Made by a program: the position numbers and the translations under genes
Source: Ischnura elegans
Lineage: Eukaryota > Arthropoda > Insecta > Odonata > Coenagrionidae
Reading direction: 5' to 3'
DNA: 64,000 nt
Assembly: GCF_921293095.1 (NCBI RefSeq)
Contig: NC_060252.1
Span: forward strand, 74,978,866-75,042,865
The notes under the pieces: generated by a model
What the model saw: only the letters and a program-made list of their open reading frames with translations
The model's database searches: none
Told to the model about the DNA's origin: nothing
Part shown: piece by piece, positions 54,000 to 64,000 of the stretch
How the letters are laid out: each line of letters starts with the position of its first letter
Numbering within the stretch: position 1 is the first letter of the stretch

Positions 54000-55100
54000 A
54001 ATCGCATATTTCGCACCATCTGCCTAGATAGCATGCCATTTCTGGTCAACTGTTTACTTACAGTAGACAAGAACGATCTATTACAAAAACTATCAAGTTT
54101 CACCAGATTGGAGTGGAAGGGAAGCCAAGGGGTGCAAGTGATTAATGTTTTTCTATACAAAGTTAGGTACAGATTTAGGTATAGTGTAAAACAAATGAGA
54201 CCAATTAGATATTTAGTAGTGTATTTGATTTTCTACTCGATCTCAGCACAGAACAGAGACTCACCTGTATCCCTTGGTAACAAATTTTATGTGCATTTAT
54301 TCTAACAATTAACTTTACCTTTTTTGAATGTTTCATAGTAGCAGTATTATCGATTGCATCAAAATTTAATGGAATGAAAAAATGAGCAACCAATTCCATA
54401 GAAGCAGAAAGCGGACGGTAAACTTATTGAAAAATGTAAACCTTCTTTCGTGGAATTGTAAAACGTAGCAATTTCTTTTTTATGCCTTTCAGGATCGAAA
54501 CTATTATCTATATATTTTCTTGATAAATTTAATATCATTTTATACATATCATCATACCTTGTGATAATTATGGAATGAACGTTATTCCTTTTTTGAAAAC
54601 CAGAAATCTTATTTACAACAAACTCAACTCAAACTTATCTTTCAACCTGGCGTACAACGTAGGTGTTATCTTATTTTTTTATTTTTACCTACCCGTACCC
54701 TTATTTTTCCCATTTCGTAATAGGTCCTTTAAGCTCTTATTTCCAATATGAGAGGTTATTAGGCATGACATGAACCAGTGATCAAAAATTGCATTTCTTA
54801 CAATTTCATAAATATCTTGAACCAGTATCTTTGCCGTGTAGTTGGTCTAGTAATAACTTTCCTGTGGGCCATGATTTTATCAAAACCTTTTGCCCAGTAT
54901 AATCTTTCTGCCCAGCATCAAACCATATAAGAAGCAACAGTGCGTTTTGAAGGAGGCGCTGTCACTTACTTGAAGGAACAGGCGTCAAGACGGCGAGGAA
55001 GTGTCTGCTACATACTTCAACCTGCCTACTAAGAGTCGAATTGCCCACCACATATTGGAATTCCTCTGCCATACTTAGGCACAATTTTAGTCATTCTGCA
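54000..55100. other. Unassigned stretch
   Basis: Small open frames (54033-54305 +, 54399-54205 - and others) overlap on opposite strands and show no recognisable motif. No repeat boundary is visible. Confidence 0.4.
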
Positions 55101-55109
55101 TGATCTGGA

Positions 55110-55425
55110 ATAACTTTTCCTTTAGGTTTTGTATGGTATTTGGAAGAGGTGACCGACAGCTGGAGTCATTTTCGCCACGAGATAATGGTAGGGAAGGAGG
55201 AGTGAAACCCGGCTTCGGCATTAGCCTGCACTCAACGGAAGCCGCGAAGGGAACCAAGGCCTTTCGTCCCATCCGGCAGACGGAATGCTGAGCTTGATGT
55301 GCCCTCCACGAAGCACTCAAACTGTGATCGGGTATTCTGTGAAAAATCTCCACCACCGCCGGAATTTGAACCCCGACCCACAGGGTAGTAAGCCAACACT
55401 CTAACCACTTCACCCCTTTTTCCTC
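55110..55425 (-). mobile_element. tRNA-derived SINE (family 2), with head
   Basis: Minus-strand head: GAAGTGGTTAGAGTGTTGGC contains the A box, and GGTCGGGGTTCAAATTCCGG contains the B box (GGTTCAAATTCC). The body has TGCCGGATGGGACGAAAGGC and TAATGCCGAAGCCGGGTTTC, shared with 34868-35110. The minus-strand frame of 108 codons across it is SINE-derived. It is unrelated in body to the family-1 SINEs. Confidence 0.8.
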
Positions 55426-55429
55426 TCCT

Positions 55430-57310
55430 CACCCCTTCCAAACGTATCGCCTCCTTATTCGGCGCATCCAAAGGTTGTAAGCTTTCTTGAGGGCTGCGTA
55501 AATAAGTCATTCCCAAAATTTCTCTTTTTATTTGACGCATTAAATTTCGGGAATCACTATGTCACGACAAGGTTTTACTGCTACGGTGAATTTGTTTAAA
55601 TGTTTTTAACGGCTCAGGCAGGAAATGAGAACATTCACGTGCATTTCACAAAATTTGTTTGATGACTTCACAGAACTGAATCATAAACTCTAGTTCGAAT
55701 TGTAATGACGATCAAGTGCTGTTGCCTTTACATGTTTTTCCCGCTGAACGTGTGTTTGCGATCCGGGCTGTTTCGCCTTTTTCATGTCGATCCTTCGAAG
55801 CAATAAGATAGTTCTACGCGGTTTGACGCACAGAAATACATTTGAATGCGGAAGTTTTAACAAGTGGCAAGTCTCGTATATTTCCAGGAATTTTTCTTGC
55901 TGTGATAGACTGGCGTTTGTTACATTTCCATTTAAATGCATGAGAATAAACATTAAGTAACATCTTTTTTTCTACGTCGATTGGGTAAATATTTTATCTG
56001 GCACGGATAAATTCATAATAATATTTGTTGATTATCATTTTTATATTAGAGAATTCCAGAATTACCTTCACGATTTGTTAAGTTTTATTGTGACATGATT
56101 CGTTTAATATATTTTCATCTCCCCATATGCCAACGCAGTATAGTAAAATTATTGGCAGAGTGGCTGGCAAAATGTGCTCACGACAAAAAAGTTTTCTTCT
56201 TACATATCGACCAGAGGGGTCCCTCATCACAATTTTCCATCTTTCACTGTTCATTGTTATCTAGATCGTTAGATCGATTAAAATCCACTCAGCATGCATT
56301 ACTTATTGTGCTCTTAAACAATGACCATACCTGGGGTGTAGGACACGTTTTTTACTAAAGTTATAAAATGAGAGAACATGAAATACTTCGCGAGAGAGCT
56401 TAATGCTAGACTTTTAATTATATCGTTCTTGTTGGGATAATATATAGTAATAATTGTGGATGGGGAGAGGAAAGGTAGCGTGTATGAAATAGAAGTTGAG
56501 GCAGAATACTGCAATGCAAGAATGTGATGCAAAAATTCTTCCACCAACAAGAAATAAAGGACTTATTCTTAGCCAAGAGGAAGCAATTAAGCTATCTACT
56601 TTGCGTTCGCTCTGACGGTATGCTCCAGAAGTGTGTGGTTGAGAGACATGCGGTGAGGGAAAAAGCTCACTGTCTCAAGTTTATCAATAAGGTGCTTCAT
56701 TTATGTGATCTGGATGGTCATTAATTATCAAGGGATGACTGCAACGGCTATTTGCAGCTAAAAGGAAGTCTGGTTACTGTATTCCATAGCTCTGAACTCG
56801 TCAGCTACATCCATGCAGGGTATGCGGCAGAAAATAGCCCGTCAATTAAATATAATTGAAAGAAGGAAGGCAGAACGTCGCACGTAATAAGGTGGGAAGG
56901 GGTGCAACAATAATAATATGTTATGTCCGTTGCTAAGCTAAGCTTAAGCTTGGTTCACGCGCGAAGATCCCATTTTTAGGCGCTATTTATAGCTCTAATA
57001 TGTACAAACCTTTCGACTAAGCTTGTGTTAATAAGACTAACCAACCATTATGCGTTTTTCATGAAGAAGTCTATTATAATTTTAACCGTGATTCGGCCTC
57101 TGCATTAGGAGCTACTAACGCTAATTCATTGTATCGGGCGTGACTTCATGGACCGATTTAACATAATGAAAAGTAAGAATCATGTTACAAAGTTTTTACT
57201 AGGTTGTTTTTTAAGCATTACATATGCACTGGTATTTGTGTATCATTTTTCTAATTATCAACTTTTTGACTTTGGAAGTTATTTCTGTCTCCATCTTGTA
57301 TGGCTATGAG
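55430..57310. other. Unassigned stretch
   Basis: Open frames at 55953-55690 (-), 56095-56358 (+) and 56524-56724 (+) were examined and resemble no family I know. No element ends are visible. Confidence 0.4.
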
Positions 57311-57319
57311 CTTCAAGCT

Positions 57320-57410
57320 ACTTCAATCATTGCTTTTATTTAACCAATTGTGCATTTTGTAAATGGAAACTCACCCGTCTATATTGAATTTGAATTGAAT
57401 TGAATTTAAT
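57320..57410 (+). mobile_element. LINE 3' tail with TTGAA units
   Basis: A short UTR ends in TATTGAATTTGAATTGAATT, the same style of tail as 21321-21335. It abuts, tail to tail, the minus-strand LINE at 57432-57950. Confidence 0.35.
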
Positions 57411-57431
57411 ACTCCAAGCTTGAATGTACAC

Positions 57432-57950
57432 TTTTTTTTTTAACAGGACAACACAAATGGAGCTTTAGGTAGCTCCAATGGTTAAAAAACCAGCATGGGA
57501 GCTACCATCTTAAAAAATTAATTTCACGGCAGACCAGAAACAAAAAGAAGTATATATAATTTTTTGAAACATTATCACTATGAAACATATATGTGATACA
57601 ATAACTTACAATAGGCAAGAATTAAGTATAATATGTGGACAAAACAAAATTAATTTCTTTTTTTCCTCCTTTCACAAAAATATAAAAATAATATATAATA
57701 ATATTTATATTATTCACAAACATCAAAAAGATCATCCATATCACCATGGGACAACAACCAATCTTTGGCCTTTTTACAAAACTTATTTATACTCTTTAAC
57801 TCTTTGATCAAACAAGGTAATTTATTAAAAATCTTCGGCCCCAAATAAAGAAATGATCTTTTAAATAAAGAAAGATTAGGCTTAGGAACTAGAAAATTTA
57901 CCTTCCTGCGTATATACTTCATTGTGAATGAAGATAAATAACTTTGAAAT
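57432..57950 (-). pseudogene. LINE C-terminus and 3' UTR, minus strand
   Basis: The frame 57922-57710 reads RSFLYLGPKIFNKLP, then IKELKSINKFCKKAKDWLLS, the typical end of CR1/Jockey-like RT proteins (F..LGPKIYN.LP..I.....F...LK.WLL). Its UTR carries a hairpin, GGTAGCTCCCATGC...CATTGGAGCTACC, and ends in a ten-A tail (plus TTTTTTTTTT at 57431-57440). The copy is 5'-truncated, but the remaining 70 codons are open, so it is one of the younger insertions. Confidence 0.75.
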
Positions 57951-57959
57951 TTTCCAGTT

Positions 57960-58510
57960 CAACCCTTGTTGTCAGAATTTTTCTTTAGCTATCTTACATT
58001 TTGTAAACGGGTAACTATTTCATTGGTACGATGCGTTTTCGCGATACATAAGGATACATATAGGACATTGGGCTTTATCATAAGAAGTAAAATTAGTTTT
58101 CCTTTCTCATTCCATTTGCAAAATCAAAATTTTGTTTCAACTCTCCCCTAATAAGAATGTGTAGGGATTATAACACTGTATGTGACGAGATTTATCGTGG
58201 GATAAAAATGTATTTATATCTCAGATAAATATCGTAATTAAGAATAATGTGTCATTGTAACTTGCAAAGTATGCATTGTTGAATTTTATTCAATATTTTC
58301 TTTGAAGAATTTTGTATTTGTTTAATATAAGAGTGTGTTTATATCTTATTTTTATGTTTTTGGTATATCTCATGTAAATTGTTTTTGTAATAAGTTTTTC
58401 GAAATGTTTTAAAATCTTGATGAAAGCGCACTAAGCGAAAATATGAGTATGTGGCCGATCAAGGCGAACGAACAAAAATTGTACTAATAAAAACATAGGC
58501 ACACGTAAAA
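57960..58510. other. Unassigned AT-rich stretch
   Basis: No supported feature. The sequence is T-rich with scattered TGTTTTTG words and could be LINE UTR, but that cannot be shown. Confidence 0.35.
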
Positions 58511-58519
58511 AAGGAACAC

Positions 58520-58740
58520 TCACAAAAACGTTCAGACGTTTCAGCGGATTGATCCGCTATCCTCAGTGCTGAAGGTGAACTGGTGCAGGCAGGGTAAGTT
58601 CCTCCAGTCGCCCTCCTTGGTGAGGTAGTGGGGGTGGAAGAAGGGGAAGGGGAGAGGGGGGGAAAGGGAGGGTAGGGTTTGTTTTGGCTTTTAATGGGCG
58701 ATGTTTAGCCCGGGCGTTTCAAACGCCCTTTCAACCCAGA
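58520..58740 (-). mobile_element. Penelope-like terminal repeat with hammerhead-like core
   Basis: Minus strand 58580-58525: GCA-CTGAGGA-T-AGCGGA-n4-TCCGCT-GAAACGTC-TGAACG. Again CTGAGGA, one extra T, a perfectly paired helix II of new sequence (AGCGGA/TCCGCT), and GAAACGTC. Upstream on the minus strand lies a pyrimidine-rich run (plus strand purine-rich, 58620-58670) and GCGTTTGAAACGCC, a small palindrome. No protein part is preserved. Confidence 0.55.
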
Positions 58741-59111
58741 TGTGGGCCATCTCCCTAGTCCTCACCTTATATATACATATATTTAAGACGCCTTAGTGTA
58801 GAAAACGCGTCTTAGCAATAAAAAAAATTCTGTCAAAATTTACAAAGGTTGTTTATCTTCATTCAGCATGAATTTCCACCAAGGGAAAGCCGAATCTATA
58901 GATTTCAAGCTTCATTATTATTAATCACGCAATACGTATAAGGATTTTCTCCCTCTAAGCAATGATAAGAATTCGTCTCTTCCACAATTCATTTAATAAA
59001 TCACGACTGACCAACCGACAAATTGTTAAATAAATTGAGGAAGTAACGAAGTGTTATCATTGCTAATATTGCTATACCTTCCCCCACGTTCAAGCTTCTA
59101 GTTTCGATTAA

Positions 59112-59170
59112 ACAAGCGGTTCCCAACATGTGGTACGCGTAGGTACTCCTTGGGGGTACGCGACGAATCA
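59112..59170. mobile_element. Orphan hAT-like terminus
   Basis: CAAGCGGTTCCCAACATGTG, then GTACGCGTAGGTACTCCTTG and GGGGTACGCGACG has the CA(G/A)CGGTTCCCAA.GTGTGG start plus subterminal palindrome typical of a hAT group. Only one end is seen. Confidence 0.4.
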
Positions 59171-59300
59171 GTCGGGGATACGCCAAAAATAATACGCGGA
59201 CGCTACGTTCCATAATGGTAGCCTAGCAACAAAGGCGGTTGAGCTATAATGCATTTTCATGCGTAAAAACAAACAAAAGTGAAATCCCAATTAATATTTA

Positions 59301-59400
59301 GGGCCGTATTTTTAAACAATACTCTTATCGCCGGAGTGGGATGAGAAAGAGTTTTATCTCCACCTACTATTCGCAGTCAAGAACGTTCCTACAGCAACAC
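59301..59400 (+). mobile_element. Putative left end of a Harbinger element
   Basis: TTA followed by GGGCCGTATTTTTAAACA looks like a PIF/Harbinger terminus with its TTA duplication. The Myb/SANT-type gene 260 bp downstream fits, since autonomous Harbingers carry such a second protein. The matching right end (TGTTTAAAAATACGGCCC) is not found before 64000. Confidence 0.4.
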
Positions 59401-59560
59401 CAAACTCTTCCTCTTCGAAGTAGTGGGTGTTGAGTTGATCGCTGAAATTCTCATATCTACGTCATGCTTTGTGTGACGTTTGCTGCCCACAGTTCATTGC
59501 GGCAAGAACGCATCAACAAAAAGAAGATCGCTTTTATTAATAAAACTGGAGGACAACAAG

Positions 59561-61540
59561 ATGGACAGGCTTACAAGGGAAGAGACGAAGTTGTTGATTG
59601 GCGTCATAACTAGCGTCTGGAGGTGTTGGAAAGCAAGAAGACGGATGCATTATGGAAGGCGAAGAAGGCGAGAGCCTAGTTGAATGTGCAGGACGAATTT
59701 AATTCGAACGAATTTGTTCGGAAGGTAAGTATGTTTGTTTGGAAGTATGATGGTGATAAATGCATTGTCTGATAGTTGAAAAGATTTTTGTTTCAATGAA
59801 CAATTAATTATGAAAAATGGTTGCTGACTGATCGCTAACTATTTATCAAAGTCATAATTTTAAAACTATCTATAAATTCGGAGACATTTTCATGAAGAGC
59901 CATTCTGCGATTGCGACTATCCATGCTCGGCATTTCGCGAGACAACTTGCTCATTTTCAACAAAAATCTAACATAACTCGTGTAAGTCTGTTGGTAACAT
60001 CGACGTAGCTCATCTAGGTTCGTAGCTAGTTCATTGGTTTTGGGGTTTAAAAACCGGTGAAAAGCTATAACTTTTTTTTAGATTCTTTGCTGAAATCCTC
60101 ATAAAGTGCACTTTGGTGGTAGATTGCAAAAAACCTTCGTGATTATGTCGCGGCCAGAGATTTTCCACGAAACGTATTTCCCTTCATTTCCAATACAAGA
60201 TTAGACGTGATTCGCGCCATGCGATACAAGTAAATCTTATTTTCCTGCGCCGAAATCAAAAGCTTCACAACAATAATTCCAAGTTAATGGAATGTTAATG
60301 GAATTATTATTGTGAAGCTTTTGGTTTCGGCTTGTAGCGGCGGGGTAGGGGTAACAATTAAAACGACTCCGCAATGGTGGCGGAGTTGCTGTAATTGTTA
60401 TTTAGTGGCAAAGTAAATAAATTCGTGAATATACGTAGTGTACGTGTAGCATTATCAATTGTGGCTGTAGTGATGGATATTTATTTTTGGTTTGGTTACA
60501 AGTCCAGTGATATATTTTGTCGTAAATCTCAATGTAACGGATAATTTTTCTATCTCACAGCGTACCGCCAAGCAATTGAGGAAGAGTTGCGATAATATCA
60601 AGATGAGGAAACGGGAAGAGCTGGCGAATGAAAGGCAGGAGATGATGAAGAGTGGTGGCGGACCAATGACACCCACCAGTAAGGAAGATTTGCCACCAGA
60701 GATGGAAATAGCCTCGCCGTCCGTCTCCTACTCTCCGGCGAATGCTGGGGACTCTGATGCGTTGGCGGTCCCTAGCGTTTCCCCGGTGGGTAGGGATGGG
60801 ACCTTGGATTGTTTGCTTCCTCTCAACATTTCTGAGATATCAGGCAAGTTGATTAAAAAAACGGGTATGTTCCTATCATTATTAAAGGGAATTCCTTAGT
60901 GTTGCACTGAGATTATTATCAAGTAAAATATTATCATGTTGCATCTGTCAGTCAAAAAATATAAAATGTGTACAGTACCATGATTGTGCTTAAAGGAATA
61001 CAACTTCGTTAAAGAGAAATTGACCTGCATCATACTAGCCTTTGTGTATTGTGTGGTTATTTTTCTGTGACCTTTATAAAATGTCATTGCATATCCAATA
61101 TAATCATCATGGTTGAAGTTAAGTTGAGTTACTTGATGCTATTTCCAGGAATTATGTCACATGATTTTCATTAATCAACGTTATACTTTCTTATTTTTCC
61201 TCTGAGTTAAATGACCACCATCGAGAGGAAGCATACACTCCGAGGATGCAATCTGCAGGGACTCCTTGCAGTACAAAAAGGGCATAATTAACCAGGGAAG
61301 CGGCCATTGAGAAGGAGATGGAGGCTAGGCTGGGACTCATGGCATCTTACAATGAAAAGTAGGATGCCATCCAGCGGATCCGGAAGAGGGAAGCGGAGAT
61401 TGCTTGTGCTATTAAGGAGCAGGAACTTGCCAATGCCAAGGCTGCTGGAAACATCATCCATATGGAGGAGGAATTTAAGAAGTGTATCCAAGGCATACAG
61501 CTTCAAACAGAGGAGGCGAAGTTGAAGCGTGTGGTATTTG
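59561..61540 (+). pseudogene. Myb/SANT-like gene with coiled-coil exon, broken
   Basis: Exon 1 (59561-59724) starts MDRLTREETKLLIGVI; after a one-base shift it reads LEVLESKKTDALWKAKKARA, a stop where Trp is expected, then EFNSNEFVRK before GTAAGT. Exon 2 (from 60561 after TCTCACAG) continues in phase: RTAKQLRKSCDNIKMRK, ELANERQEMMKSGGGPMTP, then an acidic Ser/Pro-rich linker. A third block (61297-61530) is a coiled coil, REAAIEKEMEARLG, one stop, REAEIACAIKEQELANAKAA. This is the MSANTD/Harbinger Myb-like layout: a trihelix DNA-binding domain, the KTGGGP link, then a dimerising helix. Two nonsense codons and one frameshift mark it as a pseudogene. It is probably transposon-borne. Confidence 0.7.
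60249..60329. repeat. 31-bp inverted repeat inside the intron
   Basis: CCGAAATCAAAAGCTTCAC...AATTCC (60249-60279) and GGAATTATTATTGTGAAGC...TTTCGG (60299-60329) pair with few mismatches around a 19-bp loop. It lies in the intron of the Myb/SANT-like gene. It may be the remains of a small foldback element. Confidence 0.75.
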
Positions 61541-62029
61541 TTATGATATATTTTGCTTGGTGTTGCTTGTGCTTTCATTTTAAAATTCTCCATTATCTTG
61601 ATGTTTTTAAAGTCATTAGCAAATGATTATCTGACAAAGGTTATTCAGGGAAAATATATTCATTGCAATTACCTAATTTTAGGGATAATGAAAACAAAAT
61701 AAATGTAGTTAGAAGTTTGATGCACGTTTCAGTTTGAGCCTCTGCAGAATAGGCAAATTAGTGATGGGAATTCAAACTTAAAATACTGGTACTAGCCTTA
61801 GGCTCAGTTTATGGAGGCTTTCAATTTTGAAACCCAGTGTGATAAAATTGAATCCATTCAATGCTCTCTGAAATGAATTATTACAAATGAAGATATTAAA
61901 AGCATGTGAATGATCATTGTGTTTGCATATGGATATTAAGGTATAATGCATGCTTTGAGAGACCTAATTATGCCTGTATTATTGCATGGAGTTTATATGT
62001 ATCATATGCTTATATGCCACTTCTTTGCA

Positions 62030-62390
62030 AGCTTTCAGATACTCCTCTATGAATTCCTCCTCTTCCTTGACATTGGTCAGCTCCTGCTCCTGCTTCTCTC
62101 TCCTGGGCTGCTGGATACCTCGATGTCATGAAAGATGCCATAACTCTGCTGCCTGCTTCTATGCCTTAACCTGAACCATTTCCTGTGGTGATGGTGCCCT
62201 CTCTGTAACTGGAATGAGAACTTCTGCACCTGCATGGCTTTTCCCCGCCTTCATTACTCCTGCCTTTCATAAGCCATATCCCATCTCTTCCTCATCTAAT
62301 TCTGCACATCGAACTAGCAATTTTGCCTTTTTTGCATTAGATTTTGCATCGTCTTCATGCTATCGGAAATGTGTTTTGTGATTTTAATTT
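62030..62390 (-). pseudogene. Second coiled-coil remnant, opposite strand
   Basis: On the minus strand a frame reads EREKQEQELTNVKEEEEF, then IEEYLKACKEV, preceded in other frames by GMKAGKSHAGAEVLIPV and ERAPSPQEMVQV. EQEL.N.K....IEE..K.C.. parallels KEQELANAKAA...MEEEFKKC of the plus-strand coiled-coil block at 61297-61530. It thus seems to be a related, decayed gene facing the first one. No DNA-binding part was found. Confidence 0.4.
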
Positions 62391-62399
62391 CAGTGCCAG

Positions 62400-64000
62400 C
62401 CAACAACTTTGTTCTTCCTTAGTAAATTTCTCTTGTTTTTGTAAATGTGTTTAATTTTCATTTAATAAAGCTAAATTCAATTGAACCTGTATAATGTTAT
62501 TTAGCTGCATTTCCCAATCCCTATATATGTATATCTTTCTTTCAATCTTTTCAGGTAAAATGATGACATAGGTAAAGGCAAGATGTAATGTAGTATGCAT
62601 TCTTTTCATACAGTGAGTGGTCAACATCAAACGTGCAGTATGAGGTTCAAAATGAAGCAATTTTTTGGATAATTTTAACATGTTGGTGAAGGTAACACGA
62701 ACTAATGGTTGGAAAAACTTTCGTTTAGCAAATTAAGTGAGTAATATTTATGTTAACGTGTAAGTTATTACTGCCTCCAGGTCAATCATTGCTGCTTTAT
62801 CAATTTTATAGTTGCTTTCATGTAAAATTGTAAAAGACGTTTATTCATACCACCCATGAGTGAAAATAATTTAGTACTAATCAAGTAGTATGCTTGAACA
62901 ATTCCACTAATTAGTCATTTCACTGCTTACTCAAGGCATTACTGCCTTTAAAGGATCAAAGTTTTTAAAAATTCCATTTTATATTTTAAGTAGTATCAGT
63001 CACATATATCAATCGTCACTGAATATGAAGGTTGATATAGTATGCCTGCGGACTTGATTCTCCTATGTACTAGTGTTCCATTGCTGACATAGAATTCCTT
63101 ATTTACATTCTTGATTACTTGCTCCATGTTGTAAGATATTAATAGCCAATTCAGAATATGAATAACAGGGGTAGGCCTTCCATTACCTTACTCTGTAATT
63201 CCTTCCTTCTATCAGCCCTTCCATCAGACAGTCATGTTTCATTATCTGGCTGATTACCACTCCATTTTTTAATTAAAAGTGATTCTGCTAAGGTTAGTTC
63301 AAATATTTATAATTTTAAAATAGAACTGTTTAATTTTATTTATTTCTTGACATTACATTGCTAAAATCCAATTTTTTGGCATAATTATTATTATCACCCA
63401 TGCATTATTAATGATTATTTATGCATACCATTGTATGTATGTCCCTACAAATATGAAATGGGTACTTTGAAAGGGCCTAACATAATGAGATAGGGTATTA
63501 AATTAGGAGAATGAAGTACCCGTGACAAGAGATAACTCTACCTATCTTCATGTCGTTAACTGTATTTATACATTGTAAGGGACATGCAAAGGAAGTGGGA
63601 GTCTTGGGCAGGAAAGGAAAATGAAGGAACTACCTATATGGATTTTCATTGGAATAATATAATTTTATTCAAGACTAAACAAGACCCATTACAATGGAAC
63701 AGTACAGTATGGAGATGTGTTTCGGAAGAGCTTTATGTATCAGTTAGAAAAATACACTAAAGGGATAAGCAGAATCCCATTTATTAAGAAGTAGAATTAC
63801 TCAGCAACCACGGTTTGCCTCAGCTTGATATTTTCAAACCATAATATGCCTTGAGATGAAGCTGCCAATTTCAACATAAGATACGTTGTGATAAACTTGG
63901 TAAATAAACATTTACATACCTTTACGTTTAATGAAAACCATATGATCTATTCCGGTTTCCGTACAATTAGCCTAACTCTCCCCCCGAACTCACAGTAGGA
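62400..64000. other. Unassigned AT-rich stretch
   Basis: No element ends or coding motifs were recognised up to the window edge. If the putative Harbinger starting at 59301 is real, this could be its interior, with the transposase decayed or beyond 64000. Confidence 0.35.

Noticed and set aside
1-64000. CRISPR arrays, operons or bacterial genes
   Set aside because: Splice sites, SINEs, LINEs and eukaryotic transposases throughout show eukaryotic nuclear DNA; no regularly spaced repeats were seen.

Overview
The window looks like intergenic or intronic DNA from an arthropod, most likely an insect. It is AT-rich, spliceosomal donor and acceptor sites flank exon-like pieces, and almost everything recognisable is a decayed eukaryotic transposable element. 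I found no intact host gene, no rRNA and no genuine tRNA gene; tRNA-like sequences are heads of SINEs. I cannot name the species. Most short open frames lie inside repeats and are not genes.

Layout. 1-4.6 kb: diverged direct repeats, a 43-bp tandem repeat, and a hAT-type MITE. 5.5-6.0 kb: a LINE tail split by a Penelope-like hairpin with a 13-bp target duplication. 6.6-12.1 kb: a nest in which a 4.08-kb ISL2EU-type transposon (THAP/DDE remnants on +, SWIM-type ORF on -) lies among LINE tails, followed by an R4/Dong-like LINE sitting exactly between TAA repeats. 15.4-16.1 kb: a LINE reverse transcriptase tail. 19.5 kb: a hAT MITE with an 8-bp target duplication. 22.7-28.1 kb: a 5.4-kb Helitron on the minus strand with 5' TC and 3' CTAG ends. 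It holds a C-terminal helicase remnant cut by a hAT MITE, plus a second, different ISL2EU-type element with both of its genes. 29.9-32.4 kb: a LINE RT domain split by a PIF/Harbinger-like insertion (TAA target duplication), with an inverted partial copy next to it. 32.4-36.7 kb: SINEs, a MITE and a Penelope GIY-YIG remnant.

36.8-41.3 kb is the most striking block. A 4.6-kb inverted-repeat element of unassigned superfamily has been entered by a 3.0-kb Transib element with CACAGTG ends and a perfect CGTCG target duplication. The Transib transposase appears to have lost its catalytic centre by an in-frame internal deletion that joins N- and C-terminal parts. 41.4-58.6 kb: Penelope-type hairpins, palindromes, SINEs, MITEs and LINE tails. 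Several hairpins, unlike in stem sequence, share a hammerhead-like layout with compensating stem changes. 59.3-62.4 kb: a putative Harbinger end, a broken Myb/SANT-type gene with coiled-coil exon, and a related coiled-coil remnant on the other strand. The rest is unassigned AT-rich DNA.

The genes do not form a pathway; each belongs to its own mobile element. The order of nesting gives a relative history: Helitron before its ISL2EU and hAT insertions, the outer 4.6-kb element before Transib, and the LINE before Harbinger. All family names come from motif memory and reading by eye, without database searches.
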